A DNA stretch of 14,867 bases from Desulfuromonadaceae bacterium (GCA_016744555.1 JADGED010000043.1:1-14867), one strand, 5' to 3'. Counted from the first letter of the stretch, positions 1-7,088 are shown. A program made the numbers and translations. The notes: generated from the sequence alone by a model not told the origin.

Positions 1-108
1 GTATCAATCGCCAGAGGACTTATCAATGCCTTTGAAATGGAAAGTGAAGAAAAAGAATTTCAAAACTGGTTCAAGCGCTTTCAGCGTACCAACAAACCAA
101 AAGAGTAA
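1..108 (+). CDS. C-terminal tail of an unidentified protein (5'-truncated by the window)
   Basis: Frame 1 is open from the first base to a TAA at 106-108 and encodes 35 residues. The tail is strongly charged and probably helical: it contains MESEEKEF, then NWFKRFQRTNKPKE. I do not recognise the family from this fragment. It ends 84 bases before the GntR regulator on the same strand, so it could be the last gene of an upstream unit that the regulator controls or belongs to. Whether this frame is really coding rests only on its openness and plausible composition. Confidence 0.5.
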   Translation, partial: VSIARGLINAFEMESEEKEFQNWFKRFQRTNKPKE

Positions 109-165
109 TCTAAGCACTAACCACCAAAAAGCTGCTGTTGTTTTAGTCCTGACTGCATGGTAAAA

Positions 166-174
166 GGTCTAACC
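166..174. promoter_or_regulatory. Candidate FadR/PdhR-type operator GGT-N3-ACC
   Basis: The bases GGTctaACC followed by AAT sit 18 bp before the ATG of the GntR regulator at 193. Regulators of the FadR/PdhR/LldR group commonly bind dyads built on TGGTnnnACCA, and they often repress themselves. Here the left outer T is missing (aGGT) while the right half is ACCAAT. A second overlapping dyad, CCAA-taaa-TTGG (173-184), runs into the ribosome binding site. Autoregulation is inferred from the position and the consensus only. Confidence 0.4.
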
Positions 175-192
175 AATAAATTGGAGACCGTT

Positions 193-930
193 ATGACTGC
201 CGTATTTAAACCAATCAGACAAAAAAAACTTTCTGAAGAGATCATAGTACAGATCAAAAAACTAATTTCTGATGGAGATTTAGGCCCAGGACAAAAAATC
301 CCATCTGAACGAGATTTAGCCGCAGAACTCGGGGTCAGCAGACCATCGGTAAGAGAAGCGTTAATGGTCCTTGAGGCTCTTGGCTTTCTTGAATCTCGCC
401 AAGGTGGTGGCACCTATGTACGTCCGCTGGGAGACGTAATCATGCCAGATCCACTCACCGACATGATTAAACACCGCGACCCCATGATGCTCCATGCGCT
501 AACTGAAGTAAGATCTGGTCTTGAATCTTGGTCAGCTTACCTAGCGGCAAAACGTGCGAAAACTAGTGAGATTGAGCATTTACGTGAGCTGTACGCTTCT
601 ATGGTTGAGCACGCAAAAAAAGGGCAATGGAGCGCAACACTCGACATAAAATTCCATTTAACTATTGCATCAGCATCTCACAACAGCCTGCAAGTACATA
701 TTCTTCACACCATTCAGGAGCTATTTCAAACAACCATTATGGTTGCACTAGAAGATTTTTACAGTAAAGAGGGGCACATCGAACAGCTGCTAAGCCAGCA
801 TCGAGAGATTTTAGAAGCAATAGAGGCACGCAATCCTGAATTAGCACGCTCACGCATGCAGCAACACTTAACTCTCGTCGAGGAAAAGTTGGCCGTATTC
901 TTGCCAAAAGAGAAATCGTATCTAAACTAA
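193..930 (+). CDS. GntR-family transcriptional regulator, FadR subfamily (FCD domain)
   Basis: A 245-residue DNA-binding regulator of the FadR/PdhR/LldR type, which usually controls organic-acid or fatty-acid use in response to a carboxylate ligand. Residues about 8-78 form the winged helix: PSERDLAAELGVSRPSVREA is the typical recognition core and GGGTYVRP the wing. Residues about 98-235 form the all-helical FCD ligand domain. The metal-binding pattern is intact: D151 and H155 (DIKFH), H203 (SQHREI) and H225 (QQHLTL), with spacings usual for the family. I chose the ATG at 193 over an in-frame ATG at 157 because GGAG at 183-186 lies 6 bases before it, and because translation from 157 would run through the likely operator. 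The regulated genes are not in view; the upstream fragment is one candidate. The gene converges on the diguanylate cyclase with a gap of only 20 bases and no evident terminator. Confidence 0.9.
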   Translation: MTAVFKPIRQKKLSEEIIVQIKKLISDGDLGPGQKIPSERDLAAELGVSRPSVREALMVLEALGFLESRQGGGTYVRPLGDVIMPDPLTDMIKHRDPMMLHALTEVRSGLESWSAYLAAKRAKTSEIEHLRELYASMVEHAKKGQWSATLDIKFHLTIASASHNSLQVHILHTIQELFQTTIMVALEDFYSKEGHIEQLLSQHREILEAIEARNPELARSRMQQHLTLVEEKLAVFLPKEKSYLN

Positions 931-950
931 CGGTTTCCGAAGCAAACAAG

Positions 951-1799
951 TTAACGAATAATTGGTTCTTCTGAGTCGACGCAAGAAGCAGTTCTATTAC
1001 GTCCCTCCTGCTTGGCAAAATAAAGTGCTTTGTCGGCATGGCCTAACAAGCAGTGCATTGAATCAACATCAGCCATATTTGCAGCGACACCAAAACTGGC
1101 AGTGACTTTTACAACCTCACCTTTGCGGCTCCCGTCCTCTAAAACTATTTTGTGATTTTCTATCTCCACCCTTAAGCTCTCTGCAGCAGTTACCGCATCC
1201 TCTATCCCTGTATGGGGGAGGATAATAAGGATTTCTTCACCGCCATAACGACAAACGATATCGGTTTCCCGAACCGTTGCACTAATCAACACCGCAAGGG
1301 TCTTCAGAACCACATCTCCGACCTGATGCCCCAAGGTATCATTAATTTTCTTAAAATGATCAATATCGATCATAATCAGAGCAAGTTGGTGACGGTAGCG
1401 CTTGGCTCGAGTAAATTCACTCTGTAATTTTTTCTCCATTGAACGACGATTATTTATACCCATCAACGGATCAGTAGTACTCTCATACTCTAATTGAAAT
1501 ATTTTTTTAATGTCATTACTTGTCTGCATGGAGAGAGTACAAACTAAAAAAACAAAAATCGCCCCAAAGAAAAAAATAGTTGGTACTATCAAATCTACCG
1601 AACCTTGAAAATCGTTCCAAAAAAACACGGTATAAGATATATAGCCAACAATAAATAAATATATTAACGCCAACAGGCTGTGCCAGTGATTTCTAGTTTT
1701 CCCGGGCGGCAAACCAGAAATAAGGCATTTCGTTGGCCAAACAGAAAAACAAATTACTAATATAGAAATTAATAATAGTAAGTTTTTCAAAAAAAACAT
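951..1799 (-). CDS. Membrane-anchored diguanylate cyclase (GGDEF domain)
   Basis: A 282-residue protein predicted to make c-di-GMP from two GTP at the inner membrane. Three hydrophobic segments (about 4-21, 42-61 and 70-90) form an N-terminal membrane anchor with no recognisable sensor domain. A short linker (about 91-108) leads to a GGDEF domain (about 109-272), with the family landmarks TTDPLMGINNRR, DIDHFKKINDTLGH and AKQEGRN. The active-site motif is GGEEI (186-190), a common active variant. The product-inhibition I-site RETD (177-180) is intact, five residues before it, so an active, feedback-inhibited enzyme is likely. The start ATG at 1797-1799 has a weak AGGGTGA about 10 bases upstream. 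The gene is monocistronic on the minus strand, divergent from the MazG-like gene and convergent with the GntR regulator. Confidence 0.9.
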   Translation of the reverse strand: MFFLKNLLLLISILVICFSVWPTKCLISGLPPGKTRNHWHSLLALIYLFIVGYISYTVFFWNDFQGSVDLIVPTIFFFGAIFVFLVCTLSMQTSNDIKKIFQLEYESTTDPLMGINNRRSMEKKLQSEFTRAKRYRHQLALIMIDIDHFKKINDTLGHQVGDVVLKTLAVLISATVRETDIVCRYGGEEILIILPHTGIEDAVTAAESLRVEIENHKIVLEDGSRKGEVVKVTASFGVAANMADVDSMHCLLGHADKALYFAKQEGRNRTASCVDSEEPIIR

Positions 1800-1868
1800 A
1801 AAAACATCACCCTATAAAATAAAACTTCGCAAGCGAGCATCTAAATGCCAAAACCTTCAAAGGAAAGA

Positions 1869-1895
1869 GCTATAAGTCAATCTTATACTTATAGC
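1869..1895. repeat. Perfect 9-bp inverted repeat in the divergent intergenic region
   Basis: GCTATAAGT (1869-1877) and ACTTATAGC (1887-1895) are separated by 9 bases. The repeat lies 70 bp upstream of the minus-strand cyclase start and about 113 bp upstream of the MazG-like start, where a shared operator would be expected. As RNA it would also fold as a hairpin in the cyclase leader. I cannot assign a regulator. Confidence 0.5.
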
Positions 1896-2007
1896 AGACT
1901 TTATGTTCTCTGTCTGTTAAAATTCACCCTACGACCATTCATTAAACCAATCAAACAATACTGATTTATGACTTATATTTCACTACGATTAGCCTGAGGA
2001 AATAACA

Positions 2008-2280
2008 ATGACTAAAGAAAATATTTACAAGAAAACAATTGCCAAATGGGGAGAAGAAGCTCAATACGACCAAGCCGTTGAGGAATGTGCTGAACTTATT
2101 ACCGCTTTAAAACATTTTCGACGTGGCAAAGTTAATCAGCAAACTGTCATTGACGAACTTGCTGATGTAACCCTAATGATAGGTCAATTAAGCTGGATGT
2201 TTGGCAACGAAAGGGTAAATGGTGCAGTGCAGAACAAACTAGAAAAACTAAACCAGTTACTCAACTCCGCTGACAATTAG
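2008..2280 (+). CDS. Small MazG-like nucleotide pyrophosphohydrolase
   Basis: A 90-residue, all-helical protein of the MazG/all-alpha NTP pyrophosphatase superfamily, whose members cleave nucleoside triphosphates to the monophosphate and pyrophosphate with Mg2+. The metal-binding signature is clear: E25, E26 and E29 (EECAE) on one helix, and E50 and D53 (DELAD) on the next. It is a single-domain form, much shorter than the two-domain E. coli MazG of about 260 residues, which suggests a house-cleaning or specialised NTPase. The substrate cannot be told from sequence. The start ATG at 2008 follows AGGA at 1997-2000 with 7-base spacing. The gene stands alone: 91 bases separate it from the next gene, and it is divergent from the GGDEF gene. 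Confidence 0.82.
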   Translation: MTKENIYKKTIAKWGEEAQYDQAVEECAELITALKHFRRGKVNQQTVIDELADVTLMIGQLSWMFGNERVNGAVQNKLEKLNQLLNSADN

Positions 2281-2371
2281 TGCTTGATATTGCCACAACC
2301 ATATCCCCTTGCCGCAGATTCTTAATTCATGTAAATTAAATGGAATTACTAATGCCTAGGAATTGCGGATA

Positions 2372-4366
2372 ATGAGTATAAGATATCTTATAGTTGAGCA
2401 ATATAGCAAACCACCAGAGAACCTCCCTGAGATTGTCAAGGAGATGGCGACCAAGTTTCAACTTGACACTTACCTGTGCCGACAACGGCTCATTGGCCGT
2501 GGGATCACCCTTCTGACTAAAGGCAAACTAGAGCCGTTAGAGAAAATATCATTATACTTAAAAGAGAAAAAAATTATTCACTGGCTGATAGCACCATCGA
2601 AGCCAGGTTTTGTTCCAGCCAAAATACGAAGTCTGCAAATTAGCCCTGATCAGATAAGTTTTGAGTGTCAAAAAAAAACGGTAACCTTCCCCAGAGAGGC
2701 GACTATTTTGGCTATTTTCGCCGAAACAACTGGCGAATTAATCGATAAAAGTGTCAAACAGCTACTCAATAGCCACGCTTACCGTGGTCGAGATGATGTG
2801 CGCCACCTTGAGCAACACAAGATTAACAAAACGATCCTGCAGGGCAAACCAGTTCTTGACCTCTATCTTCTTGATGAACAAAAACAGATTACAGATGCCG
2901 TACGAATTTTTCCCGGCAAATTCAACCCACAAGGTCTCGGCGAAAGAGCTTCGCTCAGCAGCAAACAAAACTTGCAACAAATACTACAACTCGCTGAAGA
3001 GTATGCCGGTGAATTCCACTTGCAAACTGATTTTGGACTGGCCAACCTACCTGGTTGCAGCCTGCGCCGTGACGACCCCGAAAACCACGAAACCATACGG
3101 CAAAACCTCATCAGCCTTGCTCGCTATGGTTGGTTGATGGCTGACATGGTTAGAACGGGGCAAACATATGCAACCATTGAATCAGGTGAGGAAGAAAACC
3201 TCGGCGAAACTATTGCAGCGACCCTAATCATGCAAAATCCTGCCCTTGCGGCCGAAGGCCAACTGGAAGAAGTTCTTCCCATTGCAAAAGAGATCAGCAC
3301 AGCAATCAATGCTGCAACTGACGAGACCAAAAACACCGAGACAATACCGCCTGACACTGCGGAACATGGGCTACCAGCTCCACCTGCAGCAAAATCAAAC
3401 GCTGGCTGGACGAAACCAGGGTATTGGTTTGGCAGTGCAGGAGCAATTTTATTTTTTGTTTTTATTGCACTCGCAGAAGTGTCTGACGGAGAAGTTCTCA
3501 GAGCGGTATCATACCACACCATTGCATCAGGAGCTGTCCCACTAGCCATTGCCATGCTAATGGTCTGGTATGGCTTTTACTTTCTTCGCATGAAACGACA
3601 AATAGAAAACACTCCAACTAGCAAGGTACGTTCTGTTGCGATGGGAATGGTTGAGGTGAAAGGTCAAGCGGTTCGTAGCTACGCATTAATATCACCAATG
3701 TCTAATACACCCTGCGTCTACTATCGTTTAACTAAGTATCGCCGTAATCAAAAACAGCAATGGCGGGTTAGCAGTATCAGTAGCAGTGACAATGTCCCTT
3801 TTCTACTTGAAGATGAAACTGGGAGGGTTGAGATCGACCCTGCTGGTTGCCGCGTCAGTGCTGGAACGAAACAAGAAGGACTGCCGGGGCAAGTTGGTTT
3901 AATTCGACTTGATAGTGGTAGTGATGAGAAATGGGTTGAGGAAATTATAATTGATGGCACTCTTGTCTACGTCCTCGGCTATGCAGCGGTTAAAAAAGCG
4001 CAGGGACCAACGATGGCTGAACAAAAGATTGCCGCATTACGAGAGCTAAAGCTTAATCCGCAAAACATGCAGCAATATGACCTTGATGGTGATGGCAAAA
4101 TAAGCACCGACGAATGGGATGCCGCACGTGTAGCAGTTGAAGAAAAGGTTCTGGAAGAATCGTTACTGCAGCAACAAGCCCGGAAAAAACAAGAAGAGCA
4201 TATTATCATTGGCAAAAAGAAAGGGCGCCCACTAATCATTACCGAAACCCATTCGGAAGACCATTTAACTTCCCGCTACTTTTACTACAGTATCAGCCTA
4301 TTTATTGGCGCTGCAGTTGCCACGGGTGGATCAATATACTTGCTACTTAACTATTTAAACAACTAA
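2372..4366 (+). CDS. Large membrane protein with GIDE (E3 ligase-like) domain and an EF-hand
   Basis: A 664-residue protein. Residues 1 to about 345 are soluble and unlike any domain I recognise. Two transmembrane helices follow (about 352-370 and 385-405), then a domain (about 417-540) resembling the GIDE domain of the eukaryotic mitochondrial ligase MUL1, with TPCVYYRL, FLLEDETGRVEIDP and VYVLGYA. There is no RING finger. A canonical EF-hand loop lies at 570-581 (DLDGDGKISTDE; D570, D572, D574, S578, E581), followed by a charged coiled stretch (about 585-615) and a third membrane helix (about 638-660). Bacterial GIDE proteins are often encoded beside LemA, as here (24-base gap), and are thought to act in the envelope; no enzyme activity is established. 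An in-frame TTG at 2363 is possible, but AGGA (2358-2361) suits the ATG at 2372 better. The N-terminal 345 residues are the part to treat as unknown. Confidence 0.8.
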   Translation: MSIRYLIVEQYSKPPENLPEIVKEMATKFQLDTYLCRQRLIGRGITLLTKGKLEPLEKISLYLKEKKIIHWLIAPSKPGFVPAKIRSLQISPDQISFECQKKTVTFPREATILAIFAETTGELIDKSVKQLLNSHAYRGRDDVRHLEQHKINKTILQGKPVLDLYLLDEQKQITDAVRIFPGKFNPQGLGERASLSSKQNLQQILQLAEEYAGEFHLQTDFGLANLPGCSLRRDDPENHETIRQNLISLARYGWLMADMVRTGQTYATIESGEEENLGETIAATLIMQNPALAAEGQLEEVLPIAKEISTAINAATDETKNTETIPPDTAEHGLPAPPAAKSNAGWTKPGYWFGSAGAILFFVFIALAEVSDGEVLRAVSYHTIASGAVPLAIAMLMVWYGFYFLRMKRQIENTPTSKVRSVAMGMVEVKGQAVRSYALISPMSNTPCVYYRLTKYRRNQKQQWRVSSISSSDNVPFLLEDETGRVEIDPAGCRVSAGTKQEGLPGQVGLIRLDSGSDEKWVEEIIIDGTLVYVLGYAAVKKAQGPTMAEQKIAALRELKLNPQNMQQYDLDGDGKISTDEWDAARVAVEEKVLEESLLQQQARKKQEEHIIIGKKKGRPLIITETHSEDHLTSRYFYYSISLFIGAAVATGGSIYLLLNYLNN

Positions 4367-4390
4367 GCACACCAAGAAGGAGATTAAATT

Positions 4391-4957
4391 ATGGCTGGAT
4401 TAATTGTACTGGGGATCTTTTTACTACTACTGCTTGGACTCATTATCTTCGTCGTAATGATCTACAATGGCTTTGTCGCCCTTAAAAACAACATTGAGCA
4501 AAACTGGAGCAATATCGATGTTCTACTAAAACAGCGCTACGACGAGCTACCAAAACTAATCAAGGTTTGCGAAGGTTACATGCAGCATGAGCAAAAGACC
4601 TTAGAAGCAGTAGTTAAAGCCCGCTCCATGGTCAACTCCGCTCAAGGCGATGAGCAAAAACTGCAGGCCCAAAACGCCCTTAGCGACACCTTAAAGTCAC
4701 TATTTATGGTTGTAGAACGTTATCCAGACCTCAAAGCAGATACTGGGTTCAGACAACTCAGCAACCGTATTTCTGAAATCGAAGACCAAATTGCTGATCG
4801 ACGAGAACTCTATAATGCCTCCGTTACCATTTACAACACCAGAATTGAGCAATTCCCCGATGTGATCATTGCCAAAACATTCAATTTTGCTAGCCGTGAG
4901 CTCTGGAAAATTGACCCGGCTCATCGCCAAGACGTGGAAGTAAATTTTAACCATTAA
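4391..4957 (+). CDS. lemA: LemA family membrane protein
   Basis: A 188-residue protein with one N-terminal membrane helix (about 3-25) and a long helical bundle outside. It is the usual length for LemA and carries its signatures: YNGFV (25-29), QRYDELPKL (48-56), YPDLKA (111-116), DQIADRRELYN (132-142) and YNTRIEQFPD (148-157). The molecular role of LemA is not settled; in other bacteria it lies beside GIDE-type proteins, TPM-domain proteins or the HtpX protease and is linked to envelope functions. Here it is the second gene after the GIDE protein, with a strong AAGGAGA (4377-4383) 7 bases before the ATG. The two are very likely co-transcribed and probably partners. Confidence 0.93.
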   Translation: MAGLIVLGIFLLLLLGLIIFVVMIYNGFVALKNNIEQNWSNIDVLLKQRYDELPKLIKVCEGYMQHEQKTLEAVVKARSMVNSAQGDEQKLQAQNALSDTLKSLFMVVERYPDLKADTGFRQLSNRISEIEDQIADRRELYNASVTIYNTRIEQFPDVIIAKTFNFASRELWKIDPAHRQDVEVNFNH

Positions 4958-4990
4958 AAAGTAAATTTTTTCTGGCCAACAGTCGATAAG

Positions 4991-5036
4991 CAGGGTGCTG
5001 CTACTATCACCTCCAACTTTTCAAGGCAGCACCCTG
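4991..5036 (+). repeat. 11-bp hairpin between lemA and the J-domain gene
   Basis: CAGGGTGCTGC (4991-5001) pairs perfectly with GCAGCACCCTG (5026-5036) across a 24-base loop. No T-run follows, so it is not a standard terminator. The loop holds ACCTCCA (5009-5015), which could alternatively pair with TGGAGGT (5035-5041). GAGGTAAT then occurs a second time at 5051-5058 as the actual ribosome binding site of the J-domain gene. It may attenuate or tune translation of that gene; this is inference. Confidence 0.55.
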
Positions 5037-5064
5037 GAGGTAATCTCTTTGAGGTAATATTTTC

Positions 5065-5562
5065 ATGGCGATCAACCATTATCACCTACTTGGCGTTCCA
5101 CCTGATGCAGGAGAACGGCGGATAAGGTCTGCATACCGCAGCCTAGCTAAACGTTTCCATCCCGACAGGAACAGTGGATCAGAAACTGCGGCAGAACTGT
5201 TCAGACAGGTCAACCACGCCTATAAAGTGCTGTCTGATCCACAGTTACGGGCTCATTACGATAAAAAGCTATCTCAACAGGAAGCGCAAGCCGTCACAAA
5301 GAAAAATCCACAGCTTGAGCCACAACAAAAGTTTAACCGCTTTGTAAAATCATTACTCGACGCCCTGTTTGGCCCCGCAGATACGACACAAAAAGCAACC
5401 AATGTTAGAAGGCCAGCAAAAGCAAAACACCTACATCAGCAGGTAGAAAAACCAGAGTTCAAAACTCACTACAAACTTGCAGTAGAAAAAAAACGTGCCC
5501 CCTACACCCGTGGCAGTGACGGAGTATTTCGGAAAAGCCACCCAAGCCAACAGCATAGATAA
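5065..5562 (+). CDS. Type III J-domain (DnaJ-like) co-chaperone
   Basis: A 165-residue protein with an N-terminal J domain (about 4-68) containing the essential HPD motif at 32-34 (KRFHPDRN), which stimulates the ATPase of a DnaK/Hsp70 partner. The rest (about 69-165) has no Gly/Phe region, zinc finger or CTD, so it is a J-only protein and not DnaJ or CbpA. It contains one short hydrophobic patch (VKSLLDALFG) and then a Lys/Arg/His/Gln-rich tail that is probably disordered. The client is unknown; the neighbouring lemA/GIDE membrane pair is a guess at best. The start ATG at 5065 follows GAGGT (5051-5055) at 9 bases. It could be the third gene of the GIDE-lemA unit, with the hairpin at 4991-5036 in between. 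Confidence 0.85.
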   Translation: MAINHYHLLGVPPDAGERRIRSAYRSLAKRFHPDRNSGSETAAELFRQVNHAYKVLSDPQLRAHYDKKLSQQEAQAVTKKNPQLEPQQKFNRFVKSLLDALFGPADTTQKATNVRRPAKAKHLHQQVEKPEFKTHYKLAVEKKRAPYTRGSDGVFRKSHPSQQHR

Positions 5563-5583
5563 GTAACCATTTGCTCTTTCTGC

Positions 5584-5611
5584 TTGACTGCAATAATCAT
5601 TCAACTATGCT
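5584..5611 (+). promoter_or_regulatory. Putative sigma-70 promoter for the efpL-Nudix pair
   Basis: TTGACT (5584-5589), a 16-base spacer and TATGCT (5606-5611) give a reasonable -35/-10 pair in the 178-base gap before efpL. It predicts a leader of about 120 bases. The rest of the gap is AT-rich and shows no strong structure to me. Confidence 0.4.
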
Positions 5612-5740
5612 CTGCAAATTGTAGCTTCAACTGTAACTAATTTTATTTTATCAAATATCTAAGTCTGCCTCTAATTTCCCTTTGGTTAACTATGAGAAAT
5701 AGAGCCCCGACGCTTAGATTCCCATTAAGGAGTGTTTACT

Positions 5741-6304
5741 ATGATTAATGCCAACGACCTACGCCGCGGTATGGTTTTTCAAATTGATTCATCCCCATGT
5801 GTTGTTATTGATGTCAGTTTCCAATCACCAACTGCACGCGGAGGGAACACTCTAGTTAAAACTAAATACCGAAACCTGCTCACCAGCCAAGTACTAAACA
5901 CGCCGTTCAAGTCAGGAGACAAATTAGAAGAAGCGGATTTTGCTCGACGCAGAGGGCAATTTCTTTACGCATCCGGCGATCACGGCGTGTTTATGGATCA
6001 GGAGAATTATGAACAATACGAAATCACCGGCGACCTATATGATGACATAAAAGGTTACCTCCTTGAAGGTGGCGAAGTGACTCTAGGGGTATTCAATGAA
6101 CAAGTAGTCACAATAGAATTGCCACAAGTTATTGAACTAACAGTTATCGAAACAGCTCCATCTATCAAAAATGCCACGGCTACAGCACAAACTAAAGAAG
6201 CTATTCTAGAAACCGGAATAACGATACAAGTACCTGGATACCTAGAGACAGATGAAAAAATAAAAGTTGATACTAGAGAATGCCGTTTTGTATCCCGGGC
6301 ATAA
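5741..6304 (+). CDS. efpL: Elongation factor P-like protein, EfpL/YeiP type
   Basis: A 187-residue translation factor with the three-domain EF-P layout: KOW-like N-domain (about 1-64), OB domain (about 67-127) and C-terminal OB domain (about 130-185). EF-P family proteins enter the ribosomal E site and relieve stalling on proline-rich stretches. The loop that reaches the peptidyl-transferase centre reads SPTARGGNT, with R33 at the tip in place of the modifiable Lys of classical EF-P. This loop, together with LPQVIELTVIETAPSIK, matches the EfpL (YeiP) branch, which acts without EpmABC modification. I chose the ATG at 5741 because AAGGAG (5727-5732) lies 8 bases before it; an in-frame GTG at 5732 lies inside that site. 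The Nudix gene follows 20 bases later and is probably co-transcribed. Confidence 0.92.
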   Translation: MINANDLRRGMVFQIDSSPCVVIDVSFQSPTARGGNTLVKTKYRNLLTSQVLNTPFKSGDKLEEADFARRRGQFLYASGDHGVFMDQENYEQYEITGDLYDDIKGYLLEGGEVTLGVFNEQVVTIELPQVIELTVIETAPSIKNATATAQTKEAILETGITIQVPGYLETDEKIKVDTRECRFVSRA

Positions 6305-6324
6305 AAACTAAGGTGTAGCGCCAC

Positions 6325-6936
6325 ATGCTCGACATTCAACAAATAAGAACCAGCTTTGCAACTTATCAACCAATCACAATGCTGCCAAACAATAATAAAC
6401 AAGCTGCCGTTGCTATGCTATTGCGCGACAATGGTGGCACGACAGAAGTTCTGCTAATTCGCCGTGCAGAACATGAAGCAGATCCATGGTCAGGCGATCT
6501 AGGATTTCCCGGTGGTAGAATTGAAGCAACCGATTCATCTACTCGTGCAGCAGCCGAACGTGAAACCTGGGAAGAAATCGGCATTACCCTAACCGAACAA
6601 AATTATCTTGGCCAAAGTGATGATTTAACTGGAGCATACCTTGAAATCCATATTTCTTGTTTTGTTTATATTGTAAATAACAGAGCACAATTCAATAAAA
6701 ACCACGAAGTAGAGGACTTATTCTGGGTGCCAGTAGAGACTCTCCTTGATCCCAAACGCAATCAACAAAAGACCTTTTTCTTTCGGGGTAAAGATCATGA
6801 ACATCCAATTATAAACTTGAAAGAATGGAGTGCTAGGCCGCTATGGGGAATTACTTATAGGCTTATAGATAATTTTCTCCAACTTTTTGATCTAGGTTTT
6901 ACCTACAAAGAACAGTTTTCCCGACAAAAAAGATAG
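6325..6936 (+). CDS. Nudix hydrolase, CoA-pyrophosphatase (NudL/CoAse)-like
   Basis: A 203-residue hydrolase of the Nudix superfamily. The catalytic helix reads REtwEEiG (79-86: R79, E80, E83, E84, G86), preceded by the CoAse-type stretch LLIRRAEHEADPWSGDLGFPGG (lying at about 43-64) and D70. The wider spacing between FPGG and the REtwEE motif matches the CoA-pyrophosphatase branch, which cleaves CoA and acyl-CoA to 3',5'-ADP and phosphopantetheine. LWGITYRL (173-180) near the C-terminus is also usual there. The substrate is inferred from the subfamily and not proven. The start ATG at 6325 follows AAGGTG (6310-6315) at 9 bases. It lies 20 bases after efpL and is likely in the same transcript. 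No terminator is evident after it. Confidence 0.87.
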   Translation: MLDIQQIRTSFATYQPITMLPNNNKQAAVAMLLRDNGGTTEVLLIRRAEHEADPWSGDLGFPGGRIEATDSSTRAAAERETWEEIGITLTEQNYLGQSDDLTGAYLEIHISCFVYIVNNRAQFNKNHEVEDLFWVPVETLLDPKRNQQKTFFFRGKDHEHPIINLKEWSARPLWGITYRLIDNFLQLFDLGFTYKEQFSRQKR

Positions 6937-6947
6937 TAAATACATGG

Positions 6948-6976
6948 TTGACTTACGTCGCTTTATTAGCGAATAT
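6948..6976 (+). promoter_or_regulatory. Weak candidate sigma-70 promoter before the GAF-GGDEF gene
   Basis: TTGACT (6948-6953), a 17-base spacer and GAATAT (6971-6976) lie just after the Nudix stop. If real, it starts a leader of about 115 bases that contains the stem-loops at 7011-7056 and 7071-7088. Confidence 0.3.
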
Positions 6977-7010
6977 ACACAATCCAGAGAAATAAAGACA
7001 TCGCTACAGA

Positions 7011-7088
7011 AATGATCAAGCATGCAAAATGAGGTGGGGGGCATGCAACAATCATTATACTAGTAGCCACATGCTCCTACGGAGGCAT
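7011..7088 (+). promoter_or_regulatory. Structured leader of the GAF-GGDEF gene, with the ribosome binding site in a hairpin
   Basis: AATGAT (7011-7016) and GCATGC (7020-7025) pair with GCATGC (7041-7046) and ATCATT (7051-7056), giving a two-part stem with a small internal loop. The apical loop ends in the G-run 7035-7040. Downstream, ATGC-TCC (7071-7077) pairs with GGA-g-GCAT (7081-7088) around a 3-base loop, burying the GGAGG (7081-7085) that serves the GTG start at 7097. The arrangement suggests translational control. It does not match the c-di-GMP-I or -II riboswitch patterns I know. Confidence 0.45.

Noticed and set aside
3124..3555. 143-codon minus-strand ORF
   Set aside because: It lies wholly antisense to the GIDE-domain gene, whose reading frame has clear domain motifs; the antisense product is Ser/Ala-rich and low in complexity, as expected of a shadow.
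6055..6402. 115-codon minus-strand ORF spanning the efpL-Nudix junction
   Set aside because: Both plus-strand genes are strongly supported by family motifs; this frame shows none.
6944..7015. 23-codon ORF starting MVDLRRFISEY after the Nudix gene
   Set aside because: It has no good ribosome binding site, is very short, and overlaps the candidate promoter and leader of the next gene.
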